64,000 bases of DNA, taken from NCBI RefSeq assembly GCF_023204875.1, contig NZ_CP096247.1, positions 62,001-126,000 of the forward strand, in the 5' to 3' direction. Below the pieces are notes generated by a model, which was given only the letters and a program-made list of their open reading frames with translations, did no database searches and was not told where the DNA came from. Source of the DNA: Prevotella sp. E15-22 (GTDB lineage Bacteria > Bacteroidota > Bacteroidia > Bacteroidales > Bacteroidaceae). Shown here piece by piece: positions 35,101 to 43,839 of this stretch (position 1 is its first letter; each line of letters starts with the position of its first letter). The position numbers were made by a program, and so were the translations under genes.

Positions 35101-36666
35101 ATGACGGCATTCCACCCATTACACACCTCGATACCCTGGCCTCAGCGGATGAACAATCCGTTGGACTATGAGCCCCATCCCCTTTGTTTGTTGGCGGCCG
35201 ATGAGGTGCGTGCCTACCTGAATACACGTCAGGATTGGACTGACGAGGTGGCTAGTGGCAAAATGTTTGGCGTGCTGGTCTGTGAGGACGCCTCAGAACA
35301 GCTGGGTTTCCTGGCAGCCTATAGCGGACAGATAGGTGGTCGTGAAGACTGGCCATGGTTCGTGCCTGCCGTTTTCGACTACCTGCAGCCTGATGGCTAT
35401 TTCAAGCAAGAAGAAGCCCGTATCTCAGCCCTCAACCAGCGCGTGAAGCAGGTAGAGACGACCCCCCAGCGTATCAGTATTCAGCAGGATGTCACCCGTC
35501 TGCGCCAACAGGCCTCAATGGAGGTGGAAGCCTACAGAGTGATGATGCAGCAAGCTAAAGAACGTCGCGATGCACAGCGTAAGACAGCAGGCGAAGACGA
35601 GGCGATGATTCGCGAGAGTCAGTTTCAGAAAGCCGAGTTGCGTCGTCTCAAGACCCGTTGGAACGAACAGGTGGCTCAGGCCGAGGCATGCTTAAAACCC
35701 TTTGACGACGAGCTTACGCAACTGAAACAGGAGCGCAAACAGCGTTCAGATGCCCTGCAACGCTGGCTCTTCGACCATTTCCTAATGGCCAATGCTCAAG
35801 GGCAATACCGCTCGCTCACCGATATCTTTGTCGACACCCCACAAGGTGTGCCCCCATCAGGTTCTGGCGAGTGTTGCGCGCCTAAACTGTTGCAGTATGC
35901 CTTCCTTCATCATCTGCGACCACTCAGCATGGCCGAGTTCTGGCAGGGTCGTTCCCCTCGCATGGAAATCCGCCATCATAATCAGTTCTATCCTGCCTGC
36001 CGCGGCAAGTGCAAACCCATCCTTGGGTGGATGCTGCCGATGACCTTAGAAAAGCCAGGAAAAAAGATTCTTCCCACGATTATCCACAAGGCAGCGACCT
36101 TCCTCGTTGTCTATAAGCCAGCAGGACTGCTCTCTGTGCCTGGCCTCAGCGATGCCCCCTCTGTTGAAGGCATCCTTAAGCAGCAGTATCCAGAGGTCTA
36201 TATGGTGCACCGACTGGATATGGACACCTCAGGCCTCCTGGTGGTGGCCTTGACGCCTGACGCCTATCATCACCTGCAGCGTCAGTTCCTGGCGCGCACG
36301 GTTCAGAAGCGCTATGTGGCTGTGTTAGAACACGATGTGGAAGGCAGCGGAACGATAGACCTGCCCCTACGCCCTGACCCTCTGGACCGTCCCCGTCAGG
36401 TGGTGGATGCAGAGCATGGCAAGTCGGCCCTGACAGCGTATCAGTCCTTGGTAAATCGCCGTGTCCAACTCATCCCCCATACCGGTCGCACCCATCAGTT
36501 GCGTGTGCATTGCGCCCACGAGCAAGGTCTTCATAACCCCATCAAGGGCGACCCCCTCTATGGCCGCGAAAAGGCCGACCGTCTGTATCTGCATGCCGAG
36601 CAGCTGTCGTTCGACGACCCTGAGACAGGCGAACGACTCACTTTTCATTATCCTTCTCCCTTTTAA
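35101..36666 (+). CDS. RluA-family pseudouridine synthase with coiled-coil N-terminal extension
   Basis: A 521-residue protein. The last 220 residues are the RluA catalytic domain: LVVYKPAGLLSVPG and MVHRLDMDTSGLLVVAL (catalytic Asp about residue 371), then HTGRTHQLRVHC. The first 300 residues are an extension with a charged coiled coil (about residues 110-220) rich in Glu, Gln and Arg, as in a known long Bacteroidota subgroup. The start at 35101 is supported by the conserved FHPLHTSIPWPQRMNNP opening, although it leaves almost no leader. It isomerises uridine to pseudouridine in rRNA or tRNA; the target is unknown. It leads an operon with two helicases. Confidence 0.88.
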   Translation: MTAFHPLHTSIPWPQRMNNPLDYEPHPLCLLAADEVRAYLNTRQDWTDEVASGKMFGVLVCEDASEQLGFLAAYSGQIGGREDWPWFVPAVFDYLQPDGYFKQEEARISALNQRVKQVETTPQRISIQQDVTRLRQQASMEVEAYRVMMQQAKERRDAQRKTAGEDEAMIRESQFQKAELRRLKTRWNEQVAQAEACLKPFDDELTQLKQERKQRSDALQRWLFDHFLMANAQGQYRSLTDIFVDTPQGVPPSGSGECCAPKLLQYAFLHHLRPLSMAEFWQGRSPRMEIRHHNQFYPACRGKCKPILGWMLPMTLEKPGKKILPTIIHKAATFLVVYKPAGLLSVPGLSDAPSVEGILKQQYPEVYMVHRLDMDTSGLLVVALTPDAYHHLQRQFLARTVQKRYVAVLEHDVEGSGTIDLPLRPDPLDRPRQVVDAEHGKSALTAYQSLVNRRVQLIPHTGRTHQLRVHCAHEQGLHNPIKGDPLYGREKADRLYLHAEQLSFDDPETGERLTFHYPSPF

Positions 36667-36672
36667 AGCATT

Positions 36673-38550
36673 ATGAGTAAAGAGATATCATCACCCATCT
36701 TAGAACTACAGCGACAGCGCACCCTGCTCCAGATGGAGTACGACGAAGAGAAACGCGCTTTCCAGCAACAAACTGAGGCTCTTGGCATGTTGCGTCGCGT
36801 GAAGCGTGGCGACGCCTGGATGCCCCTGCGTGTGGGCAAGTCGTATTTCAACTCGCTGAACCAATACTGCGTCGAGGTGTTTCGCCAGTCCGATGATGAT
36901 ACCGACCATAATTTCGAGTTTGGCCGTCCTGTGCAGTTCTTTGTCCAGCACGAACAGGCCATCCGCTTCTTTGCCGCCACTGGCACGGTGAGCTATGTCG
37001 ATGGCGACCGCATGGTCATTGCCGTGCCCGATAGCTTTTCCGTGGCCGACCTCCAGATCACAGACGGTCTGCTGGGCGTGCAACTCTTCTTCGACGAGAC
37101 CTCCTATCGCTTGATGTTCGACGCCCTCGACCGCACGATGCGTGCCAAGGGGCGCCTGGCCTATCTGCGCGACCTCTTCTATTCCCATCAGAAAGCTGAG
37201 ACCTTCTCGTTTCCCGATATGGGTTTTTCCTATCTGAACGCCACCCAGCAACATGCTGTCAACGAGGTGCTGCGCGCCAAGGATGTGGCCATCGTCCATG
37301 GTCCTCCAGGCACAGGTAAGACCACCACCCTTGTTGAGGCCATCTACGAGACCCTCCGTCGCGAGAGTCAGGTGCTGGTGTGCGCCCAGAGTAATATGGC
37401 TGTCGACTGGATCAGTGAAAAACTCGTTGACCGTGGTCTTAACGTCCTGCGTATAGGTAATCCTGTGCGTGTCGACGACAAGATGCTGTCGTTCACCTAT
37501 GAGCGCCGTTTCGAGGCCCATCCCGACTATCCCCAGCTGTGGGCCATCCGCAAGAACATACGTGAGTTGCGCAGTCAGCGCAAGCGCACAGACAACTGGC
37601 ACCAGAAGATGGACCGCCTGAAGAGTCGTGCCACAGAGCTCGAGATACGCATTAATGCCGAACTCTTTGGCGAGGCGCGTGTCATTGCCTGCACACTGGT
37701 GGGCTCCGCCAACCGACTGCTCGACGGCATGAAGTTTGGCACCCTCTTCATCGACGAGGCCGCTCAGGCCCTTGAGGCTGCCTGCTGGATCCCCATCCGC
37801 CGTGCTGGTCGCGTCATCCTGGCTGGCGACCACTGTCAGTTGCCCCCCACGGTGAAGTGCTACGAAGCCATGAAGGGTGGCCTGGGACGCACGTTGATGG
37901 AGCGTATTGCCGAGCAGAAGCCAGAGGTGGTCACCCTGCTCCGCATCCAGTATCGCATGCACGAAGACATCATGCGCTTCTCCAGCAACTGGTTCTATCA
38001 CAACCAGATGGTGGCCGCTCCAGAGGTACAGCATCGCAGCATCCTCGACCTCGACCTGCCCATGACGTGGATTGACACCTCGTTGTACGAGGGTAAGGAA
38101 GAGTTTGTGGGCGAGTCGTTCGGACGTGTCAACAAGACCGAGGCCGAGCTCACGCTCCTCTCGCTGCAGGCCTACTTCGAACTCATTGGCAAGCAGCGCA
38201 TCCTCGATGAGCGCCTCGATGTGGGCATCATCTCGCCCTATCGTGCCCAGGTGCAGTATCTACGTTCACAGATACGCAAGAAGGAGTGGCTGAAGCCCTT
38301 CCGTACACGCATCAGCGTCAACACCGTCGACGGCTTCCAGGGACAGGAGCGCGACATCATCATCATCTCGCTGGTGCGTTCTAACGACGACGGACAGATA
38401 GGCTTCCTTCGCGACCTGCGCCGCATGAACGTTGCCATTACCCGTGCCCGCATGAAACTCATCATCCTGGGCGACCGTCAGACGCTGACCCGTCATCCGT
38501 TCTATCGCAAGCTATGGGACTATGTAGAATCACTGAAACAAACCACATGA
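36673..38550 (+). CDS. SF1 DNA/RNA helicase (IGHMBP2/Upf1-like)
   Basis: A 625-residue helicase. Walker A GPPGTGKTTT is near residue 212, the Walker B-type FIDEAAQALEAACW near 360, GDHCQLPPT follows, then QYRMHEDIMRFSS, and motifs V/VI VDGFQGQERDIIIIS and NVAITRARMKLIILG. This is the SF1B arrangement of IGHMBP2/Upf1 enzymes, which move 5' to 3' on nucleic acid. The N-terminal beta-barrel region (FEFGRPVQFF) resembles the 1B domain of that family. It starts 6 bp after the synthase stop, and its stop overlaps the next gene start. Likely role in replication, repair or RNA handling; not assigned further. Confidence 0.9.
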   Translation: MSKEISSPILELQRQRTLLQMEYDEEKRAFQQQTEALGMLRRVKRGDAWMPLRVGKSYFNSLNQYCVEVFRQSDDDTDHNFEFGRPVQFFVQHEQAIRFFAATGTVSYVDGDRMVIAVPDSFSVADLQITDGLLGVQLFFDETSYRLMFDALDRTMRAKGRLAYLRDLFYSHQKAETFSFPDMGFSYLNATQQHAVNEVLRAKDVAIVHGPPGTGKTTTLVEAIYETLRRESQVLVCAQSNMAVDWISEKLVDRGLNVLRIGNPVRVDDKMLSFTYERRFEAHPDYPQLWAIRKNIRELRSQRKRTDNWHQKMDRLKSRATELEIRINAELFGEARVIACTLVGSANRLLDGMKFGTLFIDEAAQALEAACWIPIRRAGRVILAGDHCQLPPTVKCYEAMKGGLGRTLMERIAEQKPEVVTLLRIQYRMHEDIMRFSSNWFYHNQMVAAPEVQHRSILDLDLPMTWIDTSLYEGKEEFVGESFGRVNKTEAELTLLSLQAYFELIGKQRILDERLDVGIISPYRAQVQYLRSQIRKKEWLKPFRTRISVNTVDGFQGQERDIIIISLVRSNDDGQIGFLRDLRRMNVAITRARMKLIILGDRQTLTRHPFYRKLWDYVESLKQTT

Positions 38551-41500
38551 CGGCAAAGGAACTATACGATATCATTCAGGAGCTGGCCATAGACGAGCCC
38601 TCAACCCAGAATCTCCGACAGTTGCACGAGGTCCTCTCGCTGACGGCTGCCGAGGGCTGTCGCTCGCAGGGTGGCACTTTTGGAAACCTCTTTTCGCAGA
38701 TTGACTTCGTGTGCAAGCATAATGGACTAAAGTCGCACCAGAAATGGGCCATCCAACAGGCCCGCCGACGCTCTGCTCACGCCTTGTCCAATGCCATTTC
38801 CCCTTATTCTCTTGACGACTGGCACTATGATCTGCGAGCCGTCACCCTGCTCATCTCTGCCGTCTTCCACGAGGATGTGCCTGGCAGTCTGCTGCAACTG
38901 CTGCCTGTTAACCTGCAGCCCCAGCCCTCTCAGCTCAGCATCAATAAGCGCTATGTCCGTTGTATCGTGCGCTCGTTCGATGTCACCACGATAACAGCCG
39001 ACACAGAAGATGGCGAGATCCTTGTTGACTATGGAAATACGGAGGGTGGGCGCGACTTTGCCTATCTGCAGAAGGTACTGCGCGAGGGCATGCAACTCAA
39101 CCTTCTGGACTGCCATCAGTCCTCCTCTCAGCCCTCACCCCTCAGCTCTCACCCCTCTATCATCCCAGGCATCATCGTTGTCGAGCCCGACTTCATGCTC
39201 GACATCTCGTCGCTGGCCGCCTGCTTCACGGCCTATGGCCATCATCCGTTGCTCTATACTGTGAACCGTCTGAAGCCCAAACCCAACACGCAGGCTGTGT
39301 TATTGGGAAACTTCGCAGGCACGGCCCTCGACGATATCATCCACCATCCTGAAGCCACCCTCCAGCAGTCGCTCCAGCGCTCCTATCGCGAGCAGGCCGA
39401 CCGCTTTGCCGCCTGCGACGACTTCAACCAGGAACGGTTCGAGCAGATGGCAGCCGAGCAGATGGAAAACATCCGTCAGGCCATCAAGTTGCTGGCGCCA
39501 GCCTATCGTTCCTATCTCCTCGAGCCCTCTTTCGTTTGCGAGAAGCTGGGACTGCAGGGACGTGTCGACCTGATGACAGCCGACATGGGACTGCTGGTAG
39601 AACAGAAGTCGGGCAAGAACCAGAAGATAGAATACCTGAGTCACGATGCCCACGGCCTGCAGTTGGAGAACCACTATGTGCAGCTGCTGCTCTACTACGG
39701 CGTCCTGCGCTATAACTTCGACAAGAGCGACAGTCAGGTGGACACCCGCCTGCTCTATTCGCGCTATGCCCCAGATAAGGGTTTGGTGGCCGTCAACTAC
39801 TATCGCACCCTGTTTCGCGAAGCCATCAAACTCAGAAATCAGATTGTAGCCACAGAACTCCTCATCGCTCGCGATGGCTTTGGTCGCATCCTGCCATTGC
39901 TCACGGCCGATGTCATCTATCGTGATGTGACTCGCGATGGCTATTTCCATCAATATATCCAGCCCGATATAGATACCCTCAACGCCCAACTCACCTCGCT
40001 CACTCCCCTTGAGCGCGCTTACTACGAGCGCATGATGACCTTCGTCTATCGCGAGCAGCGCGCCCAGAAGTTGGGCAGCAGCGAGCAGACCTTGCATCAT
40101 GCTGGCGGCTGTGGCAGCGACCTGTGGCTGCAGCCCCTCAGCGAGAAGCAGGAACAGGGCAATATCATCATGCCCCTCACCATTGTGAAGCAAGAGAAGA
40201 CCGACCCCGATGGTGGCTTTGACCGTATCACCCTGAAGGTCCACTCACCTCTCACCTCCACCCCCTCACCCCTGAACTTCCGTCCAGGCGATATGGTCTA
40301 TCTGTATCAGTATACGGACACCCCCGATGTCAGGAAGAGCATTCTCTATAAGGGTTCTATTGACGATTTCCAGGATGGCAAGGTCATCATCCTGCTGAAC
40401 GACGGACAGCAGAACCCAGACATCTTCTGCGCATCCGACCGTCTGTGGGCCGTTGAGCATGGTGGCAGCGATGTGGGTACGAACAGTAATATCCGCAGTC
40501 TGCACCAGTTCATCCTGGCCAAGCAGCGCCAGAAAGACCTGCTCTTAGGTCAGCGTGCACCTGAGGCCGATACCTCGCTCACCCTCACAAGAGCTTATCA
40601 TCCCCATTACGACGACATCGTGCTCAAGGTGAAGCAGGCACGCGACTACTTCCTCCTGGTGGGTCCTCCAGGCACAGGCAAAACCTCTATGGCCCTCCGT
40701 TTCATTGTCGAGGAAGAACTGTCCTCTCACCCCTCATCCCACACTCCTCGGCCCTCCATCCTCCTGATGGCCTACACCAATAGGGCTGTCGACGAGATAC
40801 GCTCAATGCTCGACGAAGCAGGACTGGCCAACGACGAGCGCATCCTGGTGGGCACCACCTCGATGATGCAGGCACGTCCCTTCCTGCTGTCGGGCCGCCA
40901 TTTCTCGCTGGCCATTGTCGACGAGGCCTCGCAGGTGCTGGAGCCAGGACTTATCGGCTTGCTGAGTCATGAGCAGATAGACCGTTTCGTACTTATTGGC
41001 GACCACAAGCAACTGCCTGCCGTGGTGCAGCAGAACCCAGAGGAGACACGCGTAGAAGAACCCCTGCTGCAGGCCATCGGCCTTTCCGACTGCCGCCAGT
41101 CACTCTTCCAGCGCCTTTATAACTGGGAGTGCGCGCAAGGGCGCAGTCAGTTCATTGGCACCCTCACCCACCAGGGACGCATGCATCCTGAGGTGGCCCA
41201 GTTTGCAGGTCAGCATTTCTATGGCTCGTGGCTCACGCCAGTGCCTCTGCCCCATCAGCAGGAGACCACACTCAACTACACCCTGCCTGCCCAGGATATT
41301 ATTGATGAGATGCTGAAGACCCGTCGCATGGCCTTCTTCGAGGGTGACACCTCGATGGTCATCACACTGGCGCAGCGCATCCGTCGTTTCTATGGCGACC
41401 GTTTCAATCCAGACAAGACCCTGGGCATCATCGTCACCTATCGCAAGCAGATTGCAGCCATCCGCGATGCCGTGCCGGGTGTCAGCATCGACACGGTGGA

Positions 41501-41741
41501 GCGCTATCAGGGCTCGCAGCGCGATGTGATTATCTACGACTTTGGTGTCAGCCGCCTTTTCCAGCTCGACTTCCTCACCGCCAGCACCTTCGTTGACGAC
41601 CAAGGGCAGGTGGTAGACCGTAAGCTCAACGTGGCTTTGACGCGTGCCCGCAGGCAGATGCTGATGGTGGGCAACGCACACATATTGTCCCACAACCCCC
41701 TATTACGTCAGCTAATCAACAATTTTTCGACAAAACTGTAG
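38547..41741 (+). CDS. Dna2-like fusion of PD-(D/E)XK nuclease and SF1 helicase
   Basis: A 1064-residue protein starting MTAKELYDIIQEL, with the ATG overlapping the previous stop (ATGA); 11 extra in-frame codons upstream are not needed. Residues about 250-430 look like a RecB/Cas4-type nuclease: GLQGRVDLM with Asp, then VEQKSGK (Glu-x-Lys) and QLLLYYGVL. The helicase has GPPGTGKTSMAL near 706, VDEASQVLEPG, GDHKQLPAV, VERYQGSQRDVIIY and VALTRARRQMLMVG. This order, nuclease then SF1B helicase, is that of Dna2. No clear four-Cys iron-sulfur set was seen around the nuclease. Probably DNA end processing together with the preceding helicase. Confidence 0.86.
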   Translation: MTAKELYDIIQELAIDEPSTQNLRQLHEVLSLTAAEGCRSQGGTFGNLFSQIDFVCKHNGLKSHQKWAIQQARRRSAHALSNAISPYSLDDWHYDLRAVTLLISAVFHEDVPGSLLQLLPVNLQPQPSQLSINKRYVRCIVRSFDVTTITADTEDGEILVDYGNTEGGRDFAYLQKVLREGMQLNLLDCHQSSSQPSPLSSHPSIIPGIIVVEPDFMLDISSLAACFTAYGHHPLLYTVNRLKPKPNTQAVLLGNFAGTALDDIIHHPEATLQQSLQRSYREQADRFAACDDFNQERFEQMAAEQMENIRQAIKLLAPAYRSYLLEPSFVCEKLGLQGRVDLMTADMGLLVEQKSGKNQKIEYLSHDAHGLQLENHYVQLLLYYGVLRYNFDKSDSQVDTRLLYSRYAPDKGLVAVNYYRTLFREAIKLRNQIVATELLIARDGFGRILPLLTADVIYRDVTRDGYFHQYIQPDIDTLNAQLTSLTPLERAYYERMMTFVYREQRAQKLGSSEQTLHHAGGCGSDLWLQPLSEKQEQGNIIMPLTIVKQEKTDPDGGFDRITLKVHSPLTSTPSPLNFRPGDMVYLYQYTDTPDVRKSILYKGSIDDFQDGKVIILLNDGQQNPDIFCASDRLWAVEHGGSDVGTNSNIRSLHQFILAKQRQKDLLLGQRAPEADTSLTLTRAYHPHYDDIVLKVKQARDYFLLVGPPGTGKTSMALRFIVEEELSSHPSSHTPRPSILLMAYTNRAVDEIRSMLDEAGLANDERILVGTTSMMQARPFLLSGRHFSLAIVDEASQVLEPGLIGLLSHEQIDRFVLIGDHKQLPAVVQQNPEETRVEEPLLQAIGLSDCRQSLFQRLYNWECAQGRSQFIGTLTHQGRMHPEVAQFAGQHFYGSWLTPVPLPHQQETTLNYTLPAQDIIDEMLKTRRMAFFEGDTSMVITLAQRIRRFYGDRFNPDKTLGIIVTYRKQIAAIRDAVPGVSIDTVERYQGSQRDVIIYDFGVSRLFQLDFLTASTFVDDQGQVVDRKLNVALTRARRQMLMVGNAHILSHNPLLRQLINNFSTKL

Positions 41742-41761
41742 GCGTTTTCCAGGAAAATGCG

Positions 41762-41769
41762 TAAATTTG
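41762..41769 (+). promoter_or_regulatory. -7 element for the DUF3332 gene
   Basis: TAAATTTG (41762-41769) matches TAnnTTTG; the -33 region is weak. The leader would be about 30 nt. Confidence 0.5.
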
Positions 41770-41804
41770 TCCGCAAATTAAACCTTTTAATAAACTAAAA
41801 GAGT

Positions 41805-42353
41805 ATGAAAAAAGTAAGTTTAAAGGCAGCATGTGTGCTGCTGGCAGGTAGTTTCCTGTGCAGTTCGTGTATTGGTTCATTCAGCCTCTTCAACGGTTAC
41901 GAGAAGTGGCAGTGCAACATGACCAGTAACAAGTATGTCAATGGTATCGTAGGTCTGATTCTTCAGCCTATCGTAGGTGGTATCTGCCTTACTGTTGACG
42001 CTGTAGTTCTGAACACCATCGAGTTCTGGACAGGTAGCAATCCTCTGGCTGCTAACCAGGTGAAGACCGTGATGGGACAGGACGGCCGCTACTATGCCAT
42101 CAAGACCCTGAAGAACGGTTACGAGGTGAAGTCGCCCACTGGCGAGAAGACCCTCTTCATCCATAACGCCAATAACGACTCTTGGTCAATGACCCAGAAC
42201 GGTGTAACCAAGGAGATCATCCGTTTCAATGCCGACGGCACCATCCAGGCCACTCTGCAGAACGGCGAGAAGCTCAACGTGAGCAACGACGAGGCTGGCG
42301 TGATGCAGGTTCGCGAGGCTGTTTACAACGAGAACTGCTACGCTATGCGCTAA
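41805..42353 (+). CDS. DUF3332 lipoprotein
   Basis: A 182-residue lipoprotein with signal ending FLCSSC (Cys about residue 23). The family pattern of DUF3332 is visible: FSLFNGYEKWQ after the signal, then the hydrophobic segment GIVGLILQPIVGGICLTVDAVVLNTIEFWTG (given here in outline), which is probably membrane-associated. A soluble beta-rich part follows (DGRYYAIKTLKNGYEVKSP). Function unknown. A single-gene unit with its own -7 box and a strong terminator. Confidence 0.85.
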   Translation: MKKVSLKAACVLLAGSFLCSSCIGSFSLFNGYEKWQCNMTSNKYVNGIVGLILQPIVGGICLTVDAVVLNTIEFWTGSNPLAANQVKTVMGQDGRYYAIKTLKNGYEVKSPTGEKTLFIHNANNDSWSMTQNGVTKEIIRFNADGTIQATLQNGEKLNVSNDEAGVMQVREAVYNENCYAMR

Positions 42354-42377
42354 GCTATCGTATTAACATAACAAATA

Positions 42378-42416
42378 AAGATGGAGAGCAAACAGTTTGC
42401 CCTCCATCTTATTTTA
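42378..42416 (+). terminator. terminator after the DUF3332 gene
   Basis: AAGATGGAG (42378-42386) pairs with CTCCATCTT (42402-42410), with an inner GCAAA/TTTGC stem and tight loop, then ATTTTAT. It lies between convergent genes and may act in both directions. Confidence 0.8.
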
Positions 42417-42430
42417 TGGTCTTTTCTTTC

Positions 42431-43705
42431 TTACCAGCGGTCCTTGGTCTGGATATCGTCGGCCCAACGGTGGTCCTTGGGGAAGGGCTGGCCGTTCCAG
42501 GCCTTCACCTGTGTCCAGGGCTCAGCCTTGCAGGTCCAGAAGTCGTGGTCGGCAGGCAGTCCCAGGGGCATCAGCGACAGCGAGGTGAGATACAGCGAGC
42601 CGTTGTTCGTATACCAGTCGGCCACCTCAGGCTGATGGCCGCAGAAGCCGATGGTGAGGAAGCCTGCGTCGTTGTAGTTCTTCTGCTGGTCGTACATGCG
42701 ATGCATCGTCTGTGTCAGGGCAGCGCGCACCTGTCCGTTGCTCAGTTCCTTGGGCAGTTTCTGGTACCATGCCGTCAGCGCCAGGGGCTGTAGGGCAGCC
42801 ATGCGATAGGGGATAGAGCGGCCGAACACAGGGAAGGTGCCCTCAGGCGAGATGAAGCGCTCGAGCACGATGCTGAGTTTCTGCGCACGCTTCAGGGCAC
42901 GCTCGTAGTATTTCTTGTATTCCAGTCGTGTGTTGGCCTTGGCGTCAATCATATTTTGCAGGGTCTCCAGGTACATCGAGTGGAACACATAGCTCGAATA
43001 GTAGTCGAAGGCGAAGTGAGGACCATCGGCATACCAGCCGTCGCCCACATACCATTCCTCCATCTTGCGGATGGTCATCATCACACGGAAGTCGTCGTAC
43101 TCTTTCAGTCCAGCGGCCTTGGCAATGAAGCTCTCGATGACGCTCGAGAACAGGAGCCAGTTGGTGTAGGGCGGCTCAATGCTGCGCAACTTCTTGAACT
43201 CGTTGATATAGCGGTCCTTGGTCACCTGGTCCAGGGGCATCCACAGGGCATCGTAGCCACGGATAAACGACTCAGCGATATAGGCGGCATCCACCAGGTT
43301 CTGACCAGCCGCACCCCAGCACAGGTAGTCGGCACTCTCTGGGTCCACGCTGTTCTTATACGAGGCCAGGGCCCATTCCTTCAGTTGGCGGCGCTGCTGT
43401 CCCTCAGCGGTATTGTCCTCGGGCAGTGCCAGCCAGGGCGCGATGCCAGCCATCAGTCGGCCGAAGGTTTCCATATAAACCACCTTGCGGTTGCGACTGT
43501 CGAACGAGGGCGAGAACTCCGTCTTCATGTTCTTCTGCAACTCGCCCTTGGCCATGTTCTCCAATACGGGCTGAGCCATCTTCCACGCCTCCTGGCACCA
43601 GTATTCGCGGTCTGACAGCTGTTTGGTGGTTTTCTTTTTCGCATTTACAGGCATCATGGCCGAAAGTGCGCAAAAAGTAATTAAAAGTAGTAAAATGCGT
43701 TTCAT
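42431..43705 (-). CDS. secreted DUF2264 protein
   Basis: A 424-residue protein with signal peptide MKRILLLLITFCALSAMMPVNA. The DUF2264 pattern is clear: METFGRLMAGIAPWLALPED early, then LAESFIRGYDALW-type segments, NWLLFSSVIESF, YVGDGWYADGPHFAFDYYSSYVFH (in outline) and FPVFGRSIPYRMAA. The family has an alpha/alpha-barrel look and occurs beside polysaccharide-degradation genes in Bacteroidota. A glycosidase or lyase-like role is suspected but not shown. It is transcribed alone, divergent from the porin gene. Confidence 0.87.
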   Translation of the reverse strand: MKRILLLLITFCALSAMMPVNAKKKTTKQLSDREYWCQEAWKMAQPVLENMAKGELQKNMKTEFSPSFDSRNRKVVYMETFGRLMAGIAPWLALPEDNTAEGQQRRQLKEWALASYKNSVDPESADYLCWGAAGQNLVDAAYIAESFIRGYDALWMPLDQVTKDRYINEFKKLRSIEPPYTNWLLFSSVIESFIAKAAGLKEYDDFRVMMTIRKMEEWYVGDGWYADGPHFAFDYYSSYVFHSMYLETLQNMIDAKANTRLEYKKYYERALKRAQKLSIVLERFISPEGTFPVFGRSIPYRMAALQPLALTAWYQKLPKELSNGQVRAALTQTMHRMYDQQKNYNDAGFLTIGFCGHQPEVADWYTNNGSLYLTSLSLMPLGLPADHDFWTCKAEPWTQVKAWNGQPFPKDHRWADDIQTKDRW

Positions 43706-43734
43706 TTTGATAGATTTGATTAGTTTTGTTGGTG

Positions 43735-43742
43735 CAAAGTTA
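43735..43742 (-). promoter_or_regulatory. -7 element for the DUF2264 gene
   Basis: Minus-strand TAACTTTG (43735-43742), 30 bp before the start codon; no matching -33 TTTG. Confidence 0.55.
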
Positions 43743-43761
43743 CGAAATTGTTACCCATTTC

Positions 43762-43792
43762 TTTGTTAGAATGAAAATAATCACTACCTTTG
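43762..43792 (+). promoter_or_regulatory. promoter of the porin-symporter operon
   Basis: TTTG (43762-43765), 19-bp spacer, TACCTTTG (43785-43792). Predicted start near 43798 and a leader of about 40 nt. Confidence 0.75.
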
Positions 43793-43839
43793 CATCGATA
43801 TTTTCATAAATTTTAACTAAAACTATTGTATTACGCGGT

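Noticed and set aside
36706-38034. A 442-codon minus-strand open frame inside the first helicase gene
   Set aside because: The opposite strand encodes all helicase motifs in order; this is an antisense shadow.
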